This document shows, one piece after another, positions 17,158 to 27,783 of a DNA stretch of 64,000 nt. This stretch comes from Methylobacter tundripaludum. Lineage in GTDB: Bacteria; Pseudomonadota; Gammaproteobacteria; Methylococcales; Methylomonadaceae. The position numbers were made by a program, and so were the translations under genes. Numbering within the stretch: position 1 is the first letter of the stretch; every line of letters begins with the position of its first letter. The DNA is taken from assembly GCF_002934365.1 (NCBI RefSeq), contig NZ_PTIY01000010.1:1-64000 (forward strand). Reading direction: 5' to 3'. The notes under the pieces were generated by a model, which was not told the origin of the DNA, made no database searches, and worked only from the letters and a program-made list of their open reading frames with translations.

Positions 17158-17472
17158 CTATACTTCAAATTCAGAGCGCTGACGCCCGGCGTTCAGCAAC
17201 TCCTGCATCCATCTTGGCGCCACGCCGCGTCCGGTCCATGTTTTGCTATGATCGTCGGGATGACGATATTTAATGGCGACTTTTGCGCCCTTGCGAACAG
17301 GTCTCTTCTCAGGCTCGTGAATTTCTACAATAAGGTCGATAGAGGCCGCCAATTCTTTAATCTGCGCTATGACTTCTTTACGCTTATTAGCCTGTTTATT
17401 TTTTAAGGCTTTTTCTGCGTTTTCAATAACAGCTTGCAGCTCATGTTCAGAAAGATCTTGATATTCAGTCAT
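17158..17472 (-). CDS. H-NS-like nucleoid protein
   Basis: A 104-residue H-NS family protein. I place the start at ATG 17472, which has AAGGG eight bases before it; the frame extends 21 codons further but that part is hydrophobic and lacks a site. The N-terminal half is a coiled-coil oligomerisation region (LQAVIENAEKALKNKQANKRKEVIAQIKELA). The C-terminal DNA-binding motif reads KYRHPDDHSKTWTGRGVAPRWMQELL, close to the family core Y-x-x-P-x-x-x-x-W-x-G-R-G. Such proteins coat AT-rich DNA and silence acquired genes, which may matter for the AT-rich restriction island at 37-39 kb. Confidence 0.85.
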   Translation of the reverse strand: MTEYQDLSEHELQAVIENAEKALKNKQANKRKEVIAQIKELAASIDLIVEIHEPEKRPVRKGAKVAIKYRHPDDHSKTWTGRGVAPRWMQELLNAGRQRSEFEV

Positions 17473-17565
17473 TTTTTTGCCCTTAAATAAAAAACATATA
17501 TTATATATCATATAACCGATTATAAATATATTCAATTATCTAACAATCAATATACCGATTAAAAG

Positions 17566-18327
17566 TTATTCGACTTTAAATTTCTTTTCATTTAATAACC
17601 GGCCTTTTTCATCGACCAGCCTCACGGCCCAGTTACCTTGCTCGGAATCGGATAATAACTTTCGACTTGATGTGCGCGAGCTATCTCCTGATATAACCGA
17701 TGCTTTCCTGGAAACAACCACACCGTTTTTAAGCCACTCATGATAAACACGTTTACCATTCATCGCCCTTAATTCAATAAAATAATCAACCCATACCGGT
17801 TTTTCACGGCTAACGTCCAAAACCTTAACTACCTCGGCTCCCGGAGCTTTATTATCAATCTTATAGGTTAGCCACGCTCTCGACACATTATGATTATCGC
17901 CTGAATTCCATTGTTCTTTATTAAATTTATTACTGGATTGTTTTTTTATAACTTCCTTAGCAGCAATACCGGTAGTTTGCTTGCTTTTCTTAATAAGCTC
18001 TTTTTCCGGCTTAACTGAAGGGTTAGCTTTTGCGCCTGACTGGCTGGGTATATCCCGGCTCTTTATATCCGCTTCCCTATTATCATCCTCCGGCGTCACC
18101 TGTTTTTCTGCCGCGGAAACTATCGCCGCAGTATTATCTGAATTTGTCTCTTGCGTATCGTTATTAATAACATAAAACAACGACGATAAGATCAGAACCA
18201 GCACGCCGCCGGCAAGCAGAATCCTTTTAACATTCCACTCTGTTACCATCTTGGGCGTCGGATTCTCCGGCGCTTTTCCAGATACCGGGTATTTAACTTT
18301 AATTACAATATTTCTTTTGTCTATCAT
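17566..18327 (-). CDS. DUF2914 membrane protein
   Basis: A 253-residue protein with a short cytoplasmic start, one membrane helix (RILLAGGVLVLILSSLFYVI), a Ser/Lys-rich linker of roughly 70 residues, and a C-terminal DUF2914-type beta domain with VSRAWLTYKI, PVWVDYFIELRAMNGKRVYHEWLKNG and GNWAVRLVDEKGRLL. The domain probably lies in the periplasm. Function is unknown. It stands between the H-NS-like gene and sucA, is divergent from sucA, and is codirectional with the H-NS-like gene (93-bp gap). Confidence 0.75.
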   Translation of the reverse strand: MIDKRNIVIKVKYPVSGKAPENPTPKMVTEWNVKRILLAGGVLVLILSSLFYVINNDTQETNSDNTAAIVSAAEKQVTPEDDNREADIKSRDIPSQSGAKANPSVKPEKELIKKSKQTTGIAAKEVIKKQSSNKFNKEQWNSGDNHNVSRAWLTYKIDNKAPGAEVVKVLDVSREKPVWVDYFIELRAMNGKRVYHEWLKNGVVVSRKASVISGDSSRTSSRKLLSDSEQGNWAVRLVDEKGRLLNEKKFKVE

Positions 18328-18484
18328 AAAATTATTCCGGCTATACTTTGGAAGAAAACATCTTGGCTGTATTTCCTGACTAAGCGCAGCATATTTTAGT
18401 CAGTACATGGGTTAAATGTTGGTAATATACTACTTAAGCGTTCAGACAAGACAAAATCCTTGCAGAATAAATTGGACATTCATA

Positions 18485-21310
18485 ATGAGTAAGCTGCTTA
18501 AACTTTTTCAAGACTCCTCTTCTCTCTATGGCAGCAACGCCGACTTTGTTGAGAATCTGTATGAACGATTCCTGGAAGACCCGGATTCTGTCGAAGCCAG
18601 CTGGCAAAAAAAATTCAACGAAATTCACAACGGCGCCGATTTTGAAACGCCTCACAGCCCTGTCGTAGAGCGCTTTGCGCAACTTGCGCTTAAATCTCAA
18701 GGCAGACTGGCAAAGTTACAAGGTTTTACCGAAGAAAGCGTCAAAAAACAATCGGCTGTTGCCCGGCTCATCAATCATTACCGGGTCCGCGGACACCAGA
18801 TTGCCAACAATAATCCGTTGGGAAGGACCTTGCCCCCGCCCGCCGATATGGATCCTGCTTATTACGGTCTTTCCGAGCCCGACATGGACACGCTGTTCGA
18901 CACCGGCGCGCTTTACGGCGTCGACCGGCTGCCTTTGCGCAACATTATCGCCAACCTGCAAGAGATTTACTGCGGCAGTATCGGCTCCGAATACATGCAC
19001 ATCGCCGATACCCAGATCAGGCGCTGGATCATAAACCGTTTGGAAAGTTCCAAAACCAACCTGGACTTGGGACCTGAAAAAAAACTTTGGCTGCTCAAAT
19101 TACTGACCGCCGCCGAAGGCATAGAAAGCCATTTGCACAACCGATTCGTCGGTCAAAAGCGTTTTTCTCTGGAAGGCGGCGAATCACTAATTCCGATTCT
19201 GGACGAATTAATTCAAGGATTCGGCGCAAAAGGCGTTAATGAAATCGTAATCGGCATGGCGCATCGGGGCCGGCTGAATGTGCTGGTCAACATTCTGGGC
19301 AAAAGCCCCGCCAGCCTGTTTAATGAATTTGCCGGCACTTCGCCGCTTTCGCCGGGCGTCAGTACCGGCGATGTCAAATACCACATGGGATTTTCATCCG
19401 ACCTCAGCACGCCGGGGGGGCCGACCCATATCACATTGGCGTTCAACCCATCGCATCTGGAGATCATCAATCCGGTAGTCGAAGGTTCGGTCAAGGCCCG
19501 TCAGGACAGGGCGGGGGAAAACGGCATCAACACGGTCATCCCGATATTAATCCACGGCGATGCAGCCTTTTCCGGTCAAGGCATTATCATGGAAACCCTG
19601 AATATGTCGCAAACCCGCGCTTTTTCCACCGGCGGAACCGTGCATATCGTCATCAACAATCAAATCGGCTTTACCACCAGCAACCCGAAGGATGCACGCT
19701 CCACGCTTTATTGCACCGATGTGGCCAGCATGATCCAGGCCCCGGTTTTTCATGTCAACGGCGACGATCCCGACGCGGTTATATTTGTCACCAAACTGGC
19801 GCTGGATTACCGGATGACCTTTAACAAGGATGTCGTCATCGACCTTATTTGCTATCGCCGACTTGGGCATAATGAAGCCGACGAACCCTCGGCCACCCAG
19901 CCGTTGATGTATAAAAAAATCCGCAAACTGAAAACGACGCGGAAGCTTTATGCCGAGAAGCTGATTAAAGCCGGGCTTATCACCGATGAGCAAGCGACAG
20001 AGCTCGAGCAAAACTACCAAAAACTGCTCGAAGCCGGCGAAGTGGTGTCCAGGCCTGTGCTAACCGACGGCCCCTACCCTTACACCAATCAATGGAATAA
20101 ATTCCTGGGCAGCGACTGGAAATCAGCCTGTAAAACGGCTGTTTCCATGGATCGCCTACGCTTTTGCAACGACAGAATGCAGCGTTTGCCGACCGGCTTT
20201 GAGTTACATCCCAGGGTCGCCAAAGTCATGGATAACCGCCGTAAAATGGCGGCGGGAGCGATGCCGCTGGACTGGGGCTTTGCCGAAAACATGGCCTATG
20301 CGACCTTGCTGATGGAGAAATACGACGTTCGACTGACCGGGCAGGATGTCGGGCGCGGCACCTTTGTGCATCGCCATGCTGTGTTACATAATCAATTGCA
20401 GAATAAAACCTATACGCCGCTTAAACATCTGGACAAAGATCAGGGCAATGCTCAGATATTCGACTCCCTGCTATCCGAAGCGGGCGTGCTAGGTTTCGAA
20501 TACGGCTACAGCACGACGATGCCGGACACCTTGGTCATCTGGGAAGCGCAATTCGGCGATTTCGCCAATGGCGCGCAAGTCGTTATCGACCAGTTTATCA
20601 GTTCCGGCGAAACCAAATGGGGCCGCATGTGCAACCTGGTGATGCTGCTGCCGCACGGTTTTGAAGGCCAGGGGCCGGAACACTCCTCCGCCCGCCTGGA
20701 ACGCTATCTGCAATTGTGCGCCGAACATAATATGCAGGTTTGCAGTCCGACCACGCCCGCGCAAATATTCCACTTGTTGCGTCGCCAGATGCTGCGCCCC
20801 TATCGCAAACCGTTGATCGTGATGAGTCCGAAGAGCCTGCTGCGGCATAAGCTGGCGGTTTCCACGTTGGAAGATTTAACCGCCGGCCAGTTCCTATCCG
20901 TCATCGGCGAGCAGGACGACATCAATCCGAAAAAAGTGACCCGTCTGGTTATGTGCGCCGGCAAAGTCTATTACGATCTGTTGGAAGCACGGCGCCAGGA
21001 CGATCTCAAACATGTCGCTATTGCGCGCATTGAGCAGCTCTATCCTTTTCCCGACGAGTTATTTAGAGCGGAAGTTAGCAAATACCCGCAACTCAAGGAA
21101 TTCATCTGGTGCCAGGAAGAACCCCAAAACCAAGGCGCCTGGTATCAGTCCAAACATCACTTTAGCGACAATCTGGGCCCCAAAATCAGCACGACTTATG
21201 CCGGTCGCGAGGCCTCGGCAGCGCCCGCTGTCGGCAATTTTCGCGTCCATATAGAACAACAAAAAGCCGTCGTTCAATCGGCTCTTTACGGCAAACCTTC
21301 AGGAAAATAA
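18485..21310 (+). CDS. sucA: 2-oxoglutarate dehydrogenase E1 component
   Basis: A 941-residue thiamine diphosphate enzyme that decarboxylates 2-oxoglutarate and passes succinyl to the lipoyl arm of E2. I start at ATG 18485, where the family start [27 protein letters not shown] begins. Features are the N-terminal E2/E3-binding segment, [10 protein letters not shown], the ThDP/Mg site around [11 protein letters not shown] and [13 protein letters not shown], and the loop [11 protein letters not shown]. Length is typical. It is the first gene of sucA-sucB-E3, with 1 bp between sucA and sucB. Methanotrophs of the Methylococcales often show little 2-oxoglutarate dehydrogenase activity; see the E3 entry. 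Confidence 0.96.
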   Translation: MSKLLKLFQDSSSLYGSNADFVENLYERFLEDPDSVEASWQKKFNEIHNGADFETPHSPVVERFAQLALKSQGRLAKLQGFTEESVKKQSAVARLINHYRVRGHQIANNNPLGRTLPPPADMDPAYYGLSEPDMDTLFDTGALYGVDRLPLRNIIANLQEIYCGSIGSEYMHIADTQIRRWIINRLESSKTNLDLGPEKKLWLLKLLTAAEGIESHLHNRFVGQKRFSLEGGESLIPILDELIQGFGAKGVNEIVIGMAHRGRLNVLVNILGKSPASLFNEFAGTSPLSPGVSTGDVKYHMGFSSDLSTPGGPTHITLAFNPSHLEIINPVVEGSVKARQDRAGENGINTVIPILIHGDAAFSGQGIIMETLNMSQTRAFSTGGTVHIVINNQIGFTTSNPKDARSTLYCTDVASMIQAPVFHVNGDDPDAVIFVTKLALDYRMTFNKDVVIDLICYRRLGHNEADEPSATQPLMYKKIRKLKTTRKLYAEKLIKAGLITDEQATELEQNYQKLLEAGEVVSRPVLTDGPYPYTNQWNKFLGSDWKSACKTAVSMDRLRFCNDRMQRLPTGFELHPRVAKVMDNRRKMAAGAMPLDWGFAENMAYATLLMEKYDVRLTGQDVGRGTFVHRHAVLHNQLQNKTYTPLKHLDKDQGNAQIFDSLLSEAGVLGFEYGYSTTMPDTLVIWEAQFGDFANGAQVVIDQFISSGETKWGRMCNLVMLLPHGFEGQGPEHSSARLERYLQLCAEHNMQVCSPTTPAQIFHLLRRQMLRPYRKPLIVMSPKSLLRHKLAVSTLEDLTAGQFLSVIGEQDDINPKKVTRLVMCAGKVYYDLLEARRQDDLKHVAIARIEQLYPFPDELFRAEVSKYPQLKEFIWCQEEPQNQGAWYQSKHHFSDNLGPKISTTYAGREASAAPAVGNFRVHIEQQKAVVQSALYGKPSGK

Positions 21311-21311
21311 C

Positions 21312-22571
21312 ATGAGCATTGAAGTCTTAGTCCCCAACCTACCCGAATCCGTTTCCGACGCAACGCTGATCGCTTGGCATAAGCAGCCCGGCGACACCGT
21401 TATCAAGAACGAAAATCTCGTCGACCTTGAAACGGATAAAGTGGTGCTTGAAGTCCCGGCGCCGGAATCCGGCATCCTAGGCAAAATACTCAAGGAAGAC
21501 GGCTCCATTGTGGTCGGCGGCGACGTGCTCGCCTTACTGGAACCCCAAGCTATAGAAGCAAGCCCGGCAACGGCGGCCGGCGCAGAATCCGAGCAAGAAG
21601 AATCCGACATACCGCTAAGCCCTTCGGTACGCCGGTTAATCGCTGAAAATGCGTTGGATCCATCGGCCATTAAAGGCTCTGGAAAAGACGGCCGCCTGAC
21701 TAAAACCGATGTCCTGGATTATCTGCATAAAAAAAACCTGCAGGAAGCCCAGCTCATAGTGCCTGCGGCCAAAGCCGAAATCCCCCCGTCTTCAACAAAG
21801 GTGGAAGCTCCTACCGCCATCAGTCAACCGACGTCTAAGGAGACGACGGAACGCCGGGGGGGCTCAAATCTGAGACCGGAGCAGCGTGTTCCGATGACCC
21901 GGCTAAGGGCCAAAGTGGCCGAACGCCTGTTACAGGCCCAGCAAAATGCCGCGATGTTGACCACCTTTAATGAAGTCAACATGCAAAACGTGATTGATCT
22001 ACGCAACCAATACAAAGAACGCTTTGAAAAAAAGCACCATGTCAAACTGGGCTTTATGTCGTTCTTTGTTAAGGCTTCGATAGAAGCCTTAAAGCGCTTT
22101 CCGGCGATCAACGCCTCCATTGACGACAACGACATTATCTATCACGGCTACTACGACATCGGCATTGCGGTCAGCACCGAGCGCGGCCTGATCGTACCGG
22201 TGCTGCGCGATGCGGATCAACTCGATTTTGCCGGCATTGAGCAAAGCATCGTCGATTTCGGCGCAAAGACCCGATCCGGCACCCTGACCTACGACGACTT
22301 GAAAGGCGGCACCTTCACGATCACCAACGGCGGCATTTTCGGCTCCATGCTGTCCACGCCGATACTCAATCCGCCGCAATGCGCCATCCTGGGTATGCAT
22401 GCGATCAAAGAGCGCGCTGTGGTTGAAAACGGGCAGATTGTTATCAGGCCGATCATGTACCTGGCTTTATCGTATGATCATCGTCTGGTTGACGGCCGCG
22501 AAGCCGTGCAATTTTTAGTCACTATCAAAGAATGCCTGGAAGCGCCCGCCCACTTATTACTTAACATATAA
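21312..22571 (+). CDS. sucB: 2-oxoglutarate dehydrogenase E2 (dihydrolipoyl succinyltransferase)
   Basis: A 419-residue E2. The N-terminal lipoyl domain has the lipoylated lysine K43 in [10 protein letters not shown] peripheral-subunit-binding domain follows ([32 protein letters not shown] region, about residues 97-135), then a linker and the catalytic domain, which ends in the HxxxDG motif [14 protein letters not shown]. It transfers succinyl from lipoyl to CoA and forms the core of the complex. All motifs are normal, in contrast with the E3 encoded just downstream (5 bp). Confidence 0.95.
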   Translation: MSIEVLVPNLPESVSDATLIAWHKQPGDTVIKNENLVDLETDKVVLEVPAPESGILGKILKEDGSIVVGGDVLALLEPQAIEASPATAAGAESEQEESDIPLSPSVRRLIAENALDPSAIKGSGKDGRLTKTDVLDYLHKKNLQEAQLIVPAAKAEIPPSSTKVEAPTAISQPTSKETTERRGGSNLRPEQRVPMTRLRAKVAERLLQAQQNAAMLTTFNEVNMQNVIDLRNQYKERFEKKHHVKLGFMSFFVKASIEALKRFPAINASIDDNDIIYHGYYDIGIAVSTERGLIVPVLRDADQLDFAGIEQSIVDFGAKTRSGTLTYDDLKGGTFTITNGGIFGSMLSTPILNPPQCAILGMHAIKERAVVENGQIVIRPIMYLALSYDHRLVDGREAVQFLVTIKECLEAPAHLLLNI

Positions 22572-22575
22572 GACC

Positions 22576-24009
22576 ATGCAAAAAAAACAAATGCAGCCGT
22601 TTGATGTGATCGTTATCGGCGCAGGGCCGGCAGGCTATTCCAGCGCCATCCGCTGCGCCCAGCTCGGCCTGAAAACCGCCTGTATTGACAACTGGCATAA
22701 TGAAAAGGGCCGTAGCAGCTTGGGCGGCACCTACCTCAACGCCGGTTGTGTTGCATCTTTAGCCTTATTGGAATCGGCGAAAATTTATCACTCGCTCAAC
22801 CACAATCTGAAGCAACACGGTATCCAGGCCGATGCCGTTACTGCGGATATTACGCTGATGATGCAGCGCAAAAACAATATTATCGAAACACTCAGCCGAC
22901 AAATTGCCGACTTGTTTGCCCAGCACAAAATTACCTGCATTCAAGCGAAAGCCAAATTGCTTAATGAACGACGGGTGGAAATTACGCCGGCGGATCGATC
23001 GCCTTCATCAATAATCGGAGCCAAGCATATTATTCTGGCTACAGGCTCCTCCCCGGTCGATTTGCCCGGCGCACAAATCGACAATGCATTTATTATTGAT
23101 TCCGGCATGGCTTTAAATCTCGACGCAGTCCCCAAGAGACTGGCCATAATCGGCGCGGGCGTTATCGGCCTTGAATTAGCCGGCATCTGGAGCAGGCTCG
23201 GCGCCGAAACCATCCTGTTGGAAGCGCAGGAAACATTTTTAAGCATGACCGATCAGCAAATCGCGCGCGAGGCTTACCGTATTTACACCGAACAGGGGCT
23301 GGAACTGCGTTTGGGCGCACGGGTTATTTCCGCAAAAAAAGGCAACAAAAAAGTCACGGTAGAATATCAGGATAGTGAAGGCACTCACGCGCTGCGCGTC
23401 GATAAACTGATTGTTGCATCCGGCCGGAAACCCAACACCGAAAATCTGGCCGCCGCCGAAGCCGATTTACTGCTGGATGAAAACGGCTATGTCTATGTCG
23501 ATGAAAACTGCCGCAGCAACCTGCCCGGCGTTTACGCGATCGGCGACCTGACCTTGCTGGGTCCGATGATTGCCCACAAAGGCATAGAGGAAGGCCTATT
23601 TGTTGCCGAACAAATCGCCGGTCTCCATAATCCTATCAACTATGATCTTTTGCCCAGCGTTGTTTTTACCGAACCCGAAATTGCCTGGGTCGGCCAGACC
23701 GAACAAGCTTTAAGAGCGATGGGCGAGCCGATCAAAATCGGCATCTACCCCTTAAAAGCCACCGCTCGCGCCCAAGCTTTAGGCCAAACGGAAGGCATGG
23801 TTAAGATTATCGCACACGCAGAAACCGACGCTCTGCTCGGCATTCACATCATCGGCACGCAAGCTTCCGAAATGATTGCCGAAGCCGTGCTGGCCATGGA
23901 GTTTTCCGCCAGTAGCGAAGACCTGGCCAGAACCATACACGCCCACCCTACCCTTGCCAAAGCCCTGCATGGCGCGGCGCTGGCTCTCAAAACAAGATTC
24001 AGCACTTAA
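22576..24009 (+). CDS. E3-like flavoprotein, degenerate dihydrolipoyl dehydrogenase
   Basis: A 477-residue protein of the dihydrolipoyl dehydrogenase family by overall sequence and operon position, but with its redox centre altered. FAD-binding GAGPAGYSSA and the NAD-binding GAGVIGLELAGIWSRLG are intact, as is YAIGDLT. The canonical active site GGTCLNVGCIPSKALL reads GGTYLNAGCVASLALL here: the first redox cysteine is Tyr53 (codon TAC, 22732-22734), while Cys58 remains. The C-terminal His-Glu pair (HPTxxE) reads HPTLAK: His457 is kept but the glutamate is Lys462. Without the disulfide and the dyad it should not oxidise dihydrolipoamide normally. The frame is full length and undisturbed, so a different or structural role is possible. 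Confidence 0.85.
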   Translation: MQKKQMQPFDVIVIGAGPAGYSSAIRCAQLGLKTACIDNWHNEKGRSSLGGTYLNAGCVASLALLESAKIYHSLNHNLKQHGIQADAVTADITLMMQRKNNIIETLSRQIADLFAQHKITCIQAKAKLLNERRVEITPADRSPSSIIGAKHIILATGSSPVDLPGAQIDNAFIIDSGMALNLDAVPKRLAIIGAGVIGLELAGIWSRLGAETILLEAQETFLSMTDQQIAREAYRIYTEQGLELRLGARVISAKKGNKKVTVEYQDSEGTHALRVDKLIVASGRKPNTENLAAAEADLLLDENGYVYVDENCRSNLPGVYAIGDLTLLGPMIAHKGIEEGLFVAEQIAGLHNPINYDLLPSVVFTEPEIAWVGQTEQALRAMGEPIKIGIYPLKATARAQALGQTEGMVKIIAHAETDALLGIHIIGTQASEMIAEAVLAMEFSASSEDLARTIHAHPTLAKALHGAALALKTRFST

Positions 24010-24032
24010 GGCCGGAATCGGCTTGATTTTTT
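24008..24032 (+). terminator. Weak intrinsic terminator after the sucA-sucB-E3 operon
   Basis: GCCG (24011-24014) and CGGC (24019-24022) form a short stem with a GAAT loop, flanked by AA/TT and followed by TTTTTT (24027-24032). It starts at the E3 stop codon. The rest of the gap to 24234 shows nothing clear. Confidence 0.4.
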
Positions 24033-24234
24033 GATTAAAAACAACCTTCTCGCCGACTTCAGGCATTAAAAAAATCGAGGCGGTTTGTTCATCAAGCCTT
24101 CATGCTCTTCGCGGTAAAAACATTCCAGCTACTTGTATACCATCACCGGTCCCAGTATTTCTAAAGCGTCCGGCCTTATTTCATGTCAAAATATACGTTT
24201 ATCTTACCGTGTTAAATCGAGAATTTAAGTCTTT

Positions 24235-25179
24235 ATGAAAATTGCTATTTTATCCCGCAACCCCAAACTGTATTCGACTTCACGGTTGGTTCAGGCCGCA
24301 GAAGCACGGGGCCATGAGGTACGGGTTCTGGATGTATTGCGTTGTTACATGAACATTACTTCGCACAACCCATCCATTCATTACCGCGGCGAAGATTTAA
24401 CGGGATTCGACGCCGTTATTCCCCGGATCGGCGCTTCAGTCACTTTCTACGGGACTGCGGTATTGCGGCAATTTGAGATGATGAATGTATTGCCTTTGAA
24501 CGAGTCGGTAGCCATATCACGATCCCGCGATAAATTAAGGTCAACCCAGCTGCTTGCCAGAAAAGGCATCGGTCTGCCGGTAACCGGCTTTGCCAATAAT
24601 CCTGACGACATTGAAGACTTAATCGCCCAGGTCGGCGGCGCTCCGCTGGTCATTAAACTGTTGGAAGGTACCCAAGGCATCGGCGTGGTTCTGGCCGAAA
24701 CCCATAATGCCGCGGAAAGCGTTATTCAGGCGTTCATGGGACTCAAAGCCAATATCATGGTGCAGGAATTTATCAAGGAAGCCTGCGGCAGCGACATTCG
24801 CTGCTTTGTAGTCGGCGATAAGGTCGTTGCCGCGATGAAACGCCAAGCCACAGAGGGGGAGTTTCGTTCCAATCTACATCGCGGCGGTTCCGCCACTTTA
24901 GTGCGTTTAACGCCCGAGGAACGCTCTACTGCGGTGCGAGCGGCAAAAATCATGGGACTGAATGTGTGCGGCGTCGATATGCTGCGCTCCAATCATGGCC
25001 CTGTCATTATGGAGGTTAACTCGTCTCCCGGACTGCAAGGCATTGAAAACGCCAGCGGCAAGGACATCGCCGACTTAATCATTCAATTTATTGAAAAACG
25101 CTTTGAGACGCTGGAAATATCCAAAGACAAATCGCCTACCAGCACCAACCCCAGAACCCGTACTCGCGGTAAAGGCTAA
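24235..25179 (+). CDS. rimK: RimK-type ATP-grasp glutamate ligase
   Basis: A 314-residue ATP-grasp enzyme of the RimK family, which adds glutamate residues to the C-terminus of ribosomal protein S6. Family features are the start [18 protein letters not shown], the ATP-grasp segments [17 protein letters not shown] and [30 protein letters not shown], and the metal-binding [12 protein letters not shown]. The C-terminal tail is basic (RTRTRGKG). Length fits E. coli RimK (300). It may instead modify another protein, as some relatives do. Confidence 0.9.
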   Translation: MKIAILSRNPKLYSTSRLVQAAEARGHEVRVLDVLRCYMNITSHNPSIHYRGEDLTGFDAVIPRIGASVTFYGTAVLRQFEMMNVLPLNESVAISRSRDKLRSTQLLARKGIGLPVTGFANNPDDIEDLIAQVGGAPLVIKLLEGTQGIGVVLAETHNAAESVIQAFMGLKANIMVQEFIKEACGSDIRCFVVGDKVVAAMKRQATEGEFRSNLHRGGSATLVRLTPEERSTAVRAAKIMGLNVCGVDMLRSNHGPVIMEVNSSPGLQGIENASGKDIADLIIQFIEKRFETLEISKDKSPTSTNPRTRTRGKG

Positions 25180-25229
25180 GCGTGCGCCCGGCTTCCAACA
25201 CGCGTAGACTACCCATAACGAGGTGAAAC

Positions 25230-25400
25230 ATGTCGAACTTTAAAAAATACCACTGCTTGGAATGTGAACACATCTACGATGAAGAAAAAGGCGACCCGGA
25301 TAGCGGCATTGCACCGGGAACCCGTTGGGCGGACATTCCCGATAGCTGGGATTGCCCGATATGCGGCGCCCCAAAAAGCTTTTTCAAATTGATCGAATAA
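25230..25400 (+). CDS. Rubredoxin
   Basis: A 56-residue rubredoxin with the two iron-binding knuckles CLEC (Cys9, Cys12) and CPIC (Cys42, Cys45), followed by the conserved GAPKSFF. Also typical are the Tyr/Trp core residues and GDPDSGIAPGTRWADIPDSW between the knuckles. It is a small one-electron carrier. GAGGTG lies six bases before the ATG. It follows rimK by 50 bp and precedes the secreted protein gene; its redox partner cannot be read from the context. Confidence 0.95.
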   Translation: MSNFKKYHCLECEHIYDEEKGDPDSGIAPGTRWADIPDSWDCPICGAPKSFFKLIE

Positions 25401-25440
25401 GCTTTAACTTTTATAACCGTTAGATACGGGGACATCCAAA

Positions 25441-26127
25441 ATGACACGCCGCTATATTTTTGCATTACCCTACTCCATTCCGTCGACGGCGTTATTTAAC
25501 AAAGCCGCCCGGCGACTCCTTCTGGCACTGCTGTTTCTTTGTCCCTTTACTGTCGTTGCCGCCGATACCTGGAGCTATCACCAGGAAAGCGACCGATTGA
25601 CCAATCGAAACTATAGCTTTGCGCTGTCGCCTCTGCCGCCTCGCGGTCTTTATGACAACATCAGACTGGAAATCATCTGCAAGGACAATGCCCTGCAAGT
25701 GGTTATTGATGCCGACAGCTTGATCGCCTCGCAAGGCAGCGCTTTTGATTTTGAATACCAAATCGACAAAAATCCCCCCGTTAAACTACAGATGAAAACC
25801 TTCAAGGACTCGAAACGCAGAGGCTATGCGGAAGAGCATGCCAAACGCATCATCGACGACTTGCTGACCGGGCAATCGGTTTTTATTCGCGTCAACACCA
25901 TGATCCGCAAGGTTCTGTCCGCCGCCATACCCTTGGAACATGCCGCCGAACCTGTTAATCGGGTCGTTGCCGATTGCGGCCTTGCTTTATCAAGCGCCCC
26001 GGCCTATACCCTGGACGAATTTGAACAGGACTTCGCCAAACTGCCTTCAGAGCAACAACAGCAAGTGTTGAGTAAAGTAAAAAAAATCATCTTGGAAACA
26101 CAAAAGGCTCTTTCAACAGAGAAATGA
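25441..26127 (+). CDS. Secreted protein of unknown function (VasI-like pattern)
   Basis: A 228-residue protein with a long signal region (about residues 23-41, LLLALLFLCPFTVVAA, likely cut near AADTW). The mature part has two cysteines (in LEIICKDNAL and VVADCGLAL) that could form a disulfide, and a pattern of a compact beta domain (VFIRVNTMIR, AIPLEHA) faintly like VasI-type proteins associated with type VI secretion. No type VI genes are present, so this resemblance is only a hint. The C-terminus is a charged helix. It lies between rubredoxin and the NnrS gene. Confidence 0.6.
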   Translation: MTRRYIFALPYSIPSTALFNKAARRLLLALLFLCPFTVVAADTWSYHQESDRLTNRNYSFALSPLPPRGLYDNIRLEIICKDNALQVVIDADSLIASQGSAFDFEYQIDKNPPVKLQMKTFKDSKRRGYAEEHAKRIIDDLLTGQSVFIRVNTMIRKVLSAAIPLEHAAEPVNRVVADCGLALSSAPAYTLDEFEQDFAKLPSEQQQQVLSKVKKIILETQKALSTEK

Positions 26128-26179
26128 GTATAATTAGACAAATTCTCGAACACTGAGCAGAGCCGCTGGAAAACACACC

Positions 26180-27355
26180 ATGAAATCACAACCTATTTTT
26201 GATTATCCGCTTTTTGCGCTGGGATTTAGAGCCTTTTTCGCCTTGGCAGGCCTTGCGGCGCTGATTCTGATTGTCTTCTGGAACGCCATATTCAACGGCA
26301 CGTTAACATCGGAACATTACTTCTCCAACAACTACTGGCATGCCCACGAAATGCTGCTGGGTTACGCGGTTGCCGTCATCGCAGGATTTTTATTGACCGC
26401 AGTCAAAAACTGGACCGGCAAGCAAACCTTGACCGGCGACCCGTTGGCAAACTTGTGCCTGTTATGGCTTTACGGGCGCATCCTGCCGTTTTATGCGGGC
26501 CTGTTGCCTGACGCCTTGATTGCACTGGTGGATTTTTCATTTCTGCCTGTCTTGGCTTATCAAGTCAGCAAACCGATCATTGAGGCAAAGCAGTACCGCA
26601 ATCTGTTCTTCATCGGGCTGTTGCTGCTGTTGGCGCTAAGTAACGGCATGATCCACCTTGAAATGCTGGGCTTGCAGCCTAACTCCGCTGCAACCGGCAT
26701 CCAGCTGGCGGTTGCGACTATTATTATTTTAATTTTGATCATTGCCGGACGGGTGTTTCCATTCTTTACCGAACGCGGCATACCGGGAACGCTGATTATC
26801 AGAAACCCGTTGCTGGATAACGTATCGGTAGCTTCAGCCGTTATCGTATTCGCCCTGCAACTGTTCGGTATTTCAGGAACCTTGCTGGCCTTGGCGGCAG
26901 TTGCCGCCGTTATCGTTAATATCGCCAGACTGTCCGGCTGGTATGTGCCGCGCGTCATCTATGTACCGCTGTTATGGGTGCTTTATGCCGGTTACGGCTG
27001 GGTGATCCTCGGCTTTTTGTTGACCGTGTTATCGGCTTATTCGTTGGTGTCGCCGTCGTTGGCGTTGCATGCTTTTACGCTGGGCGGTATCGGCGTATTA
27101 ACGCTGGGCATGATGGCGCGGGTATCGCTAGGCCATACCGGCCGTGCGATGAAGGCTTCCAATGCGATAGCCGTCGCGTTTGTATTGATCAATATCGCCG
27201 CATTATTCCGGGTTTTGTTGCCGATAGCGATGCCGGGCTGGTACGAAACTTTAATCTATATCTCGACGCTTTCCTGGCTGGCGGCCTTCTCCTTATTCGT
27301 CTTTGTTTACGGACCGATATTAACCACTGCCAGAATTGACGGCCAGGAGGGTTAA
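26180..27355 (+). CDS. NnrS family membrane protein
   Basis: A 391-residue protein with about 12 membrane helices, of the NnrS family (heme- and copper-containing membrane proteins linked to nitric oxide and nitrosative stress). Typical features are FDYPLFALGFRAFFALAGL, the NNYWHAHEMLLGYAVAVIAGFLLTAVKNWTG region with candidate heme ligands (WHAHEM), and LGMMARVSLGHTGR. Its stop overlaps the start of the next gene by 1 bp, so it is co-translated with the DUF2721 gene. The exact function of NnrS is not settled. Confidence 0.88.
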   Translation: MKSQPIFDYPLFALGFRAFFALAGLAALILIVFWNAIFNGTLTSEHYFSNNYWHAHEMLLGYAVAVIAGFLLTAVKNWTGKQTLTGDPLANLCLLWLYGRILPFYAGLLPDALIALVDFSFLPVLAYQVSKPIIEAKQYRNLFFIGLLLLLALSNGMIHLEMLGLQPNSAATGIQLAVATIIILILIIAGRVFPFFTERGIPGTLIIRNPLLDNVSVASAVIVFALQLFGISGTLLALAAVAAVIVNIARLSGWYVPRVIYVPLLWVLYAGYGWVILGFLLTVLSAYSLVSPSLALHAFTLGGIGVLTLGMMARVSLGHTGRAMKASNAIAVAFVLINIAALFRVLLPIAMPGWYETLIYISTLSWLAAFSLFVFVYGPILTTARIDGQEG

Positions 27356-27783
27356 TGCTGTCGAGGTTGGATGGCATTGTCGAACTGGTAACCAGCTCCC
27401 TGGTTTTGTTTTCCAGCATCGGCATCTTTGTATTGACCTTGAACGCCCGTTACACCCATGCCATCGGCCGACTCAGAGACATCTACGAGGAACTGAAAAC
27501 CAGTTCAACCGCGGAAAAACTGGAGAAAGAACTCAACTCGATGGTGTACCGGTGTCAGGTGCTCAAGTGGAGTTTCGCCCTGCTGTTATGCAGCGCGATA
27601 AGCAGCGGCGTGTTTATGCTGGGCTCAATCTCTTCGCGGTTTACCGATCAAATCAGCACTGAAGTCTTGGTTGTATTTGTCGTGCTCAGCGTGTTGTTTA
27701 TTTTCAGCTCAATGGTTTGTTTGTTTATCGATGTGCTGGCTTCTTTACGGGCGACTATGATTCATATTGAGAGAGTGAAATAA
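27355..27783 (+). CDS. DUF2721 membrane protein
   Basis: A 142-residue protein with three membrane segments: LVTSSLVLFSSIGIFVLTLNAR, LKWSFALLLCSAISSGVFML and VLVVFVVLSVLFIFSSMVCLF. The layout and the pattern of R-Y-T-H-x-I-x-R-L-R-D after the first helix match DUF2721. Function is unknown. It overlaps the NnrS stop by 1 bp, so it may assist NnrS or simply share its message. The 216-bp gap after it (27784-27999) shows no clear features. Confidence 0.8.
   Translation: MLSRLDGIVELVTSSLVLFSSIGIFVLTLNARYTHAIGRLRDIYEELKTSSTAEKLEKELNSMVYRCQVLKWSFALLLCSAISSGVFMLGSISSRFTDQISTEVLVVFVVLSVLFIFSSMVCLFIDVLASLRATMIHIERVK

Noticed and set aside
22732-22734. Tyr53 of E3 as a sequencing error
   Set aside because: A single A/G error could explain TAC for TGC, but the changes at PSK and at HPTxxE are independent and in frame, so error alone is unlikely.
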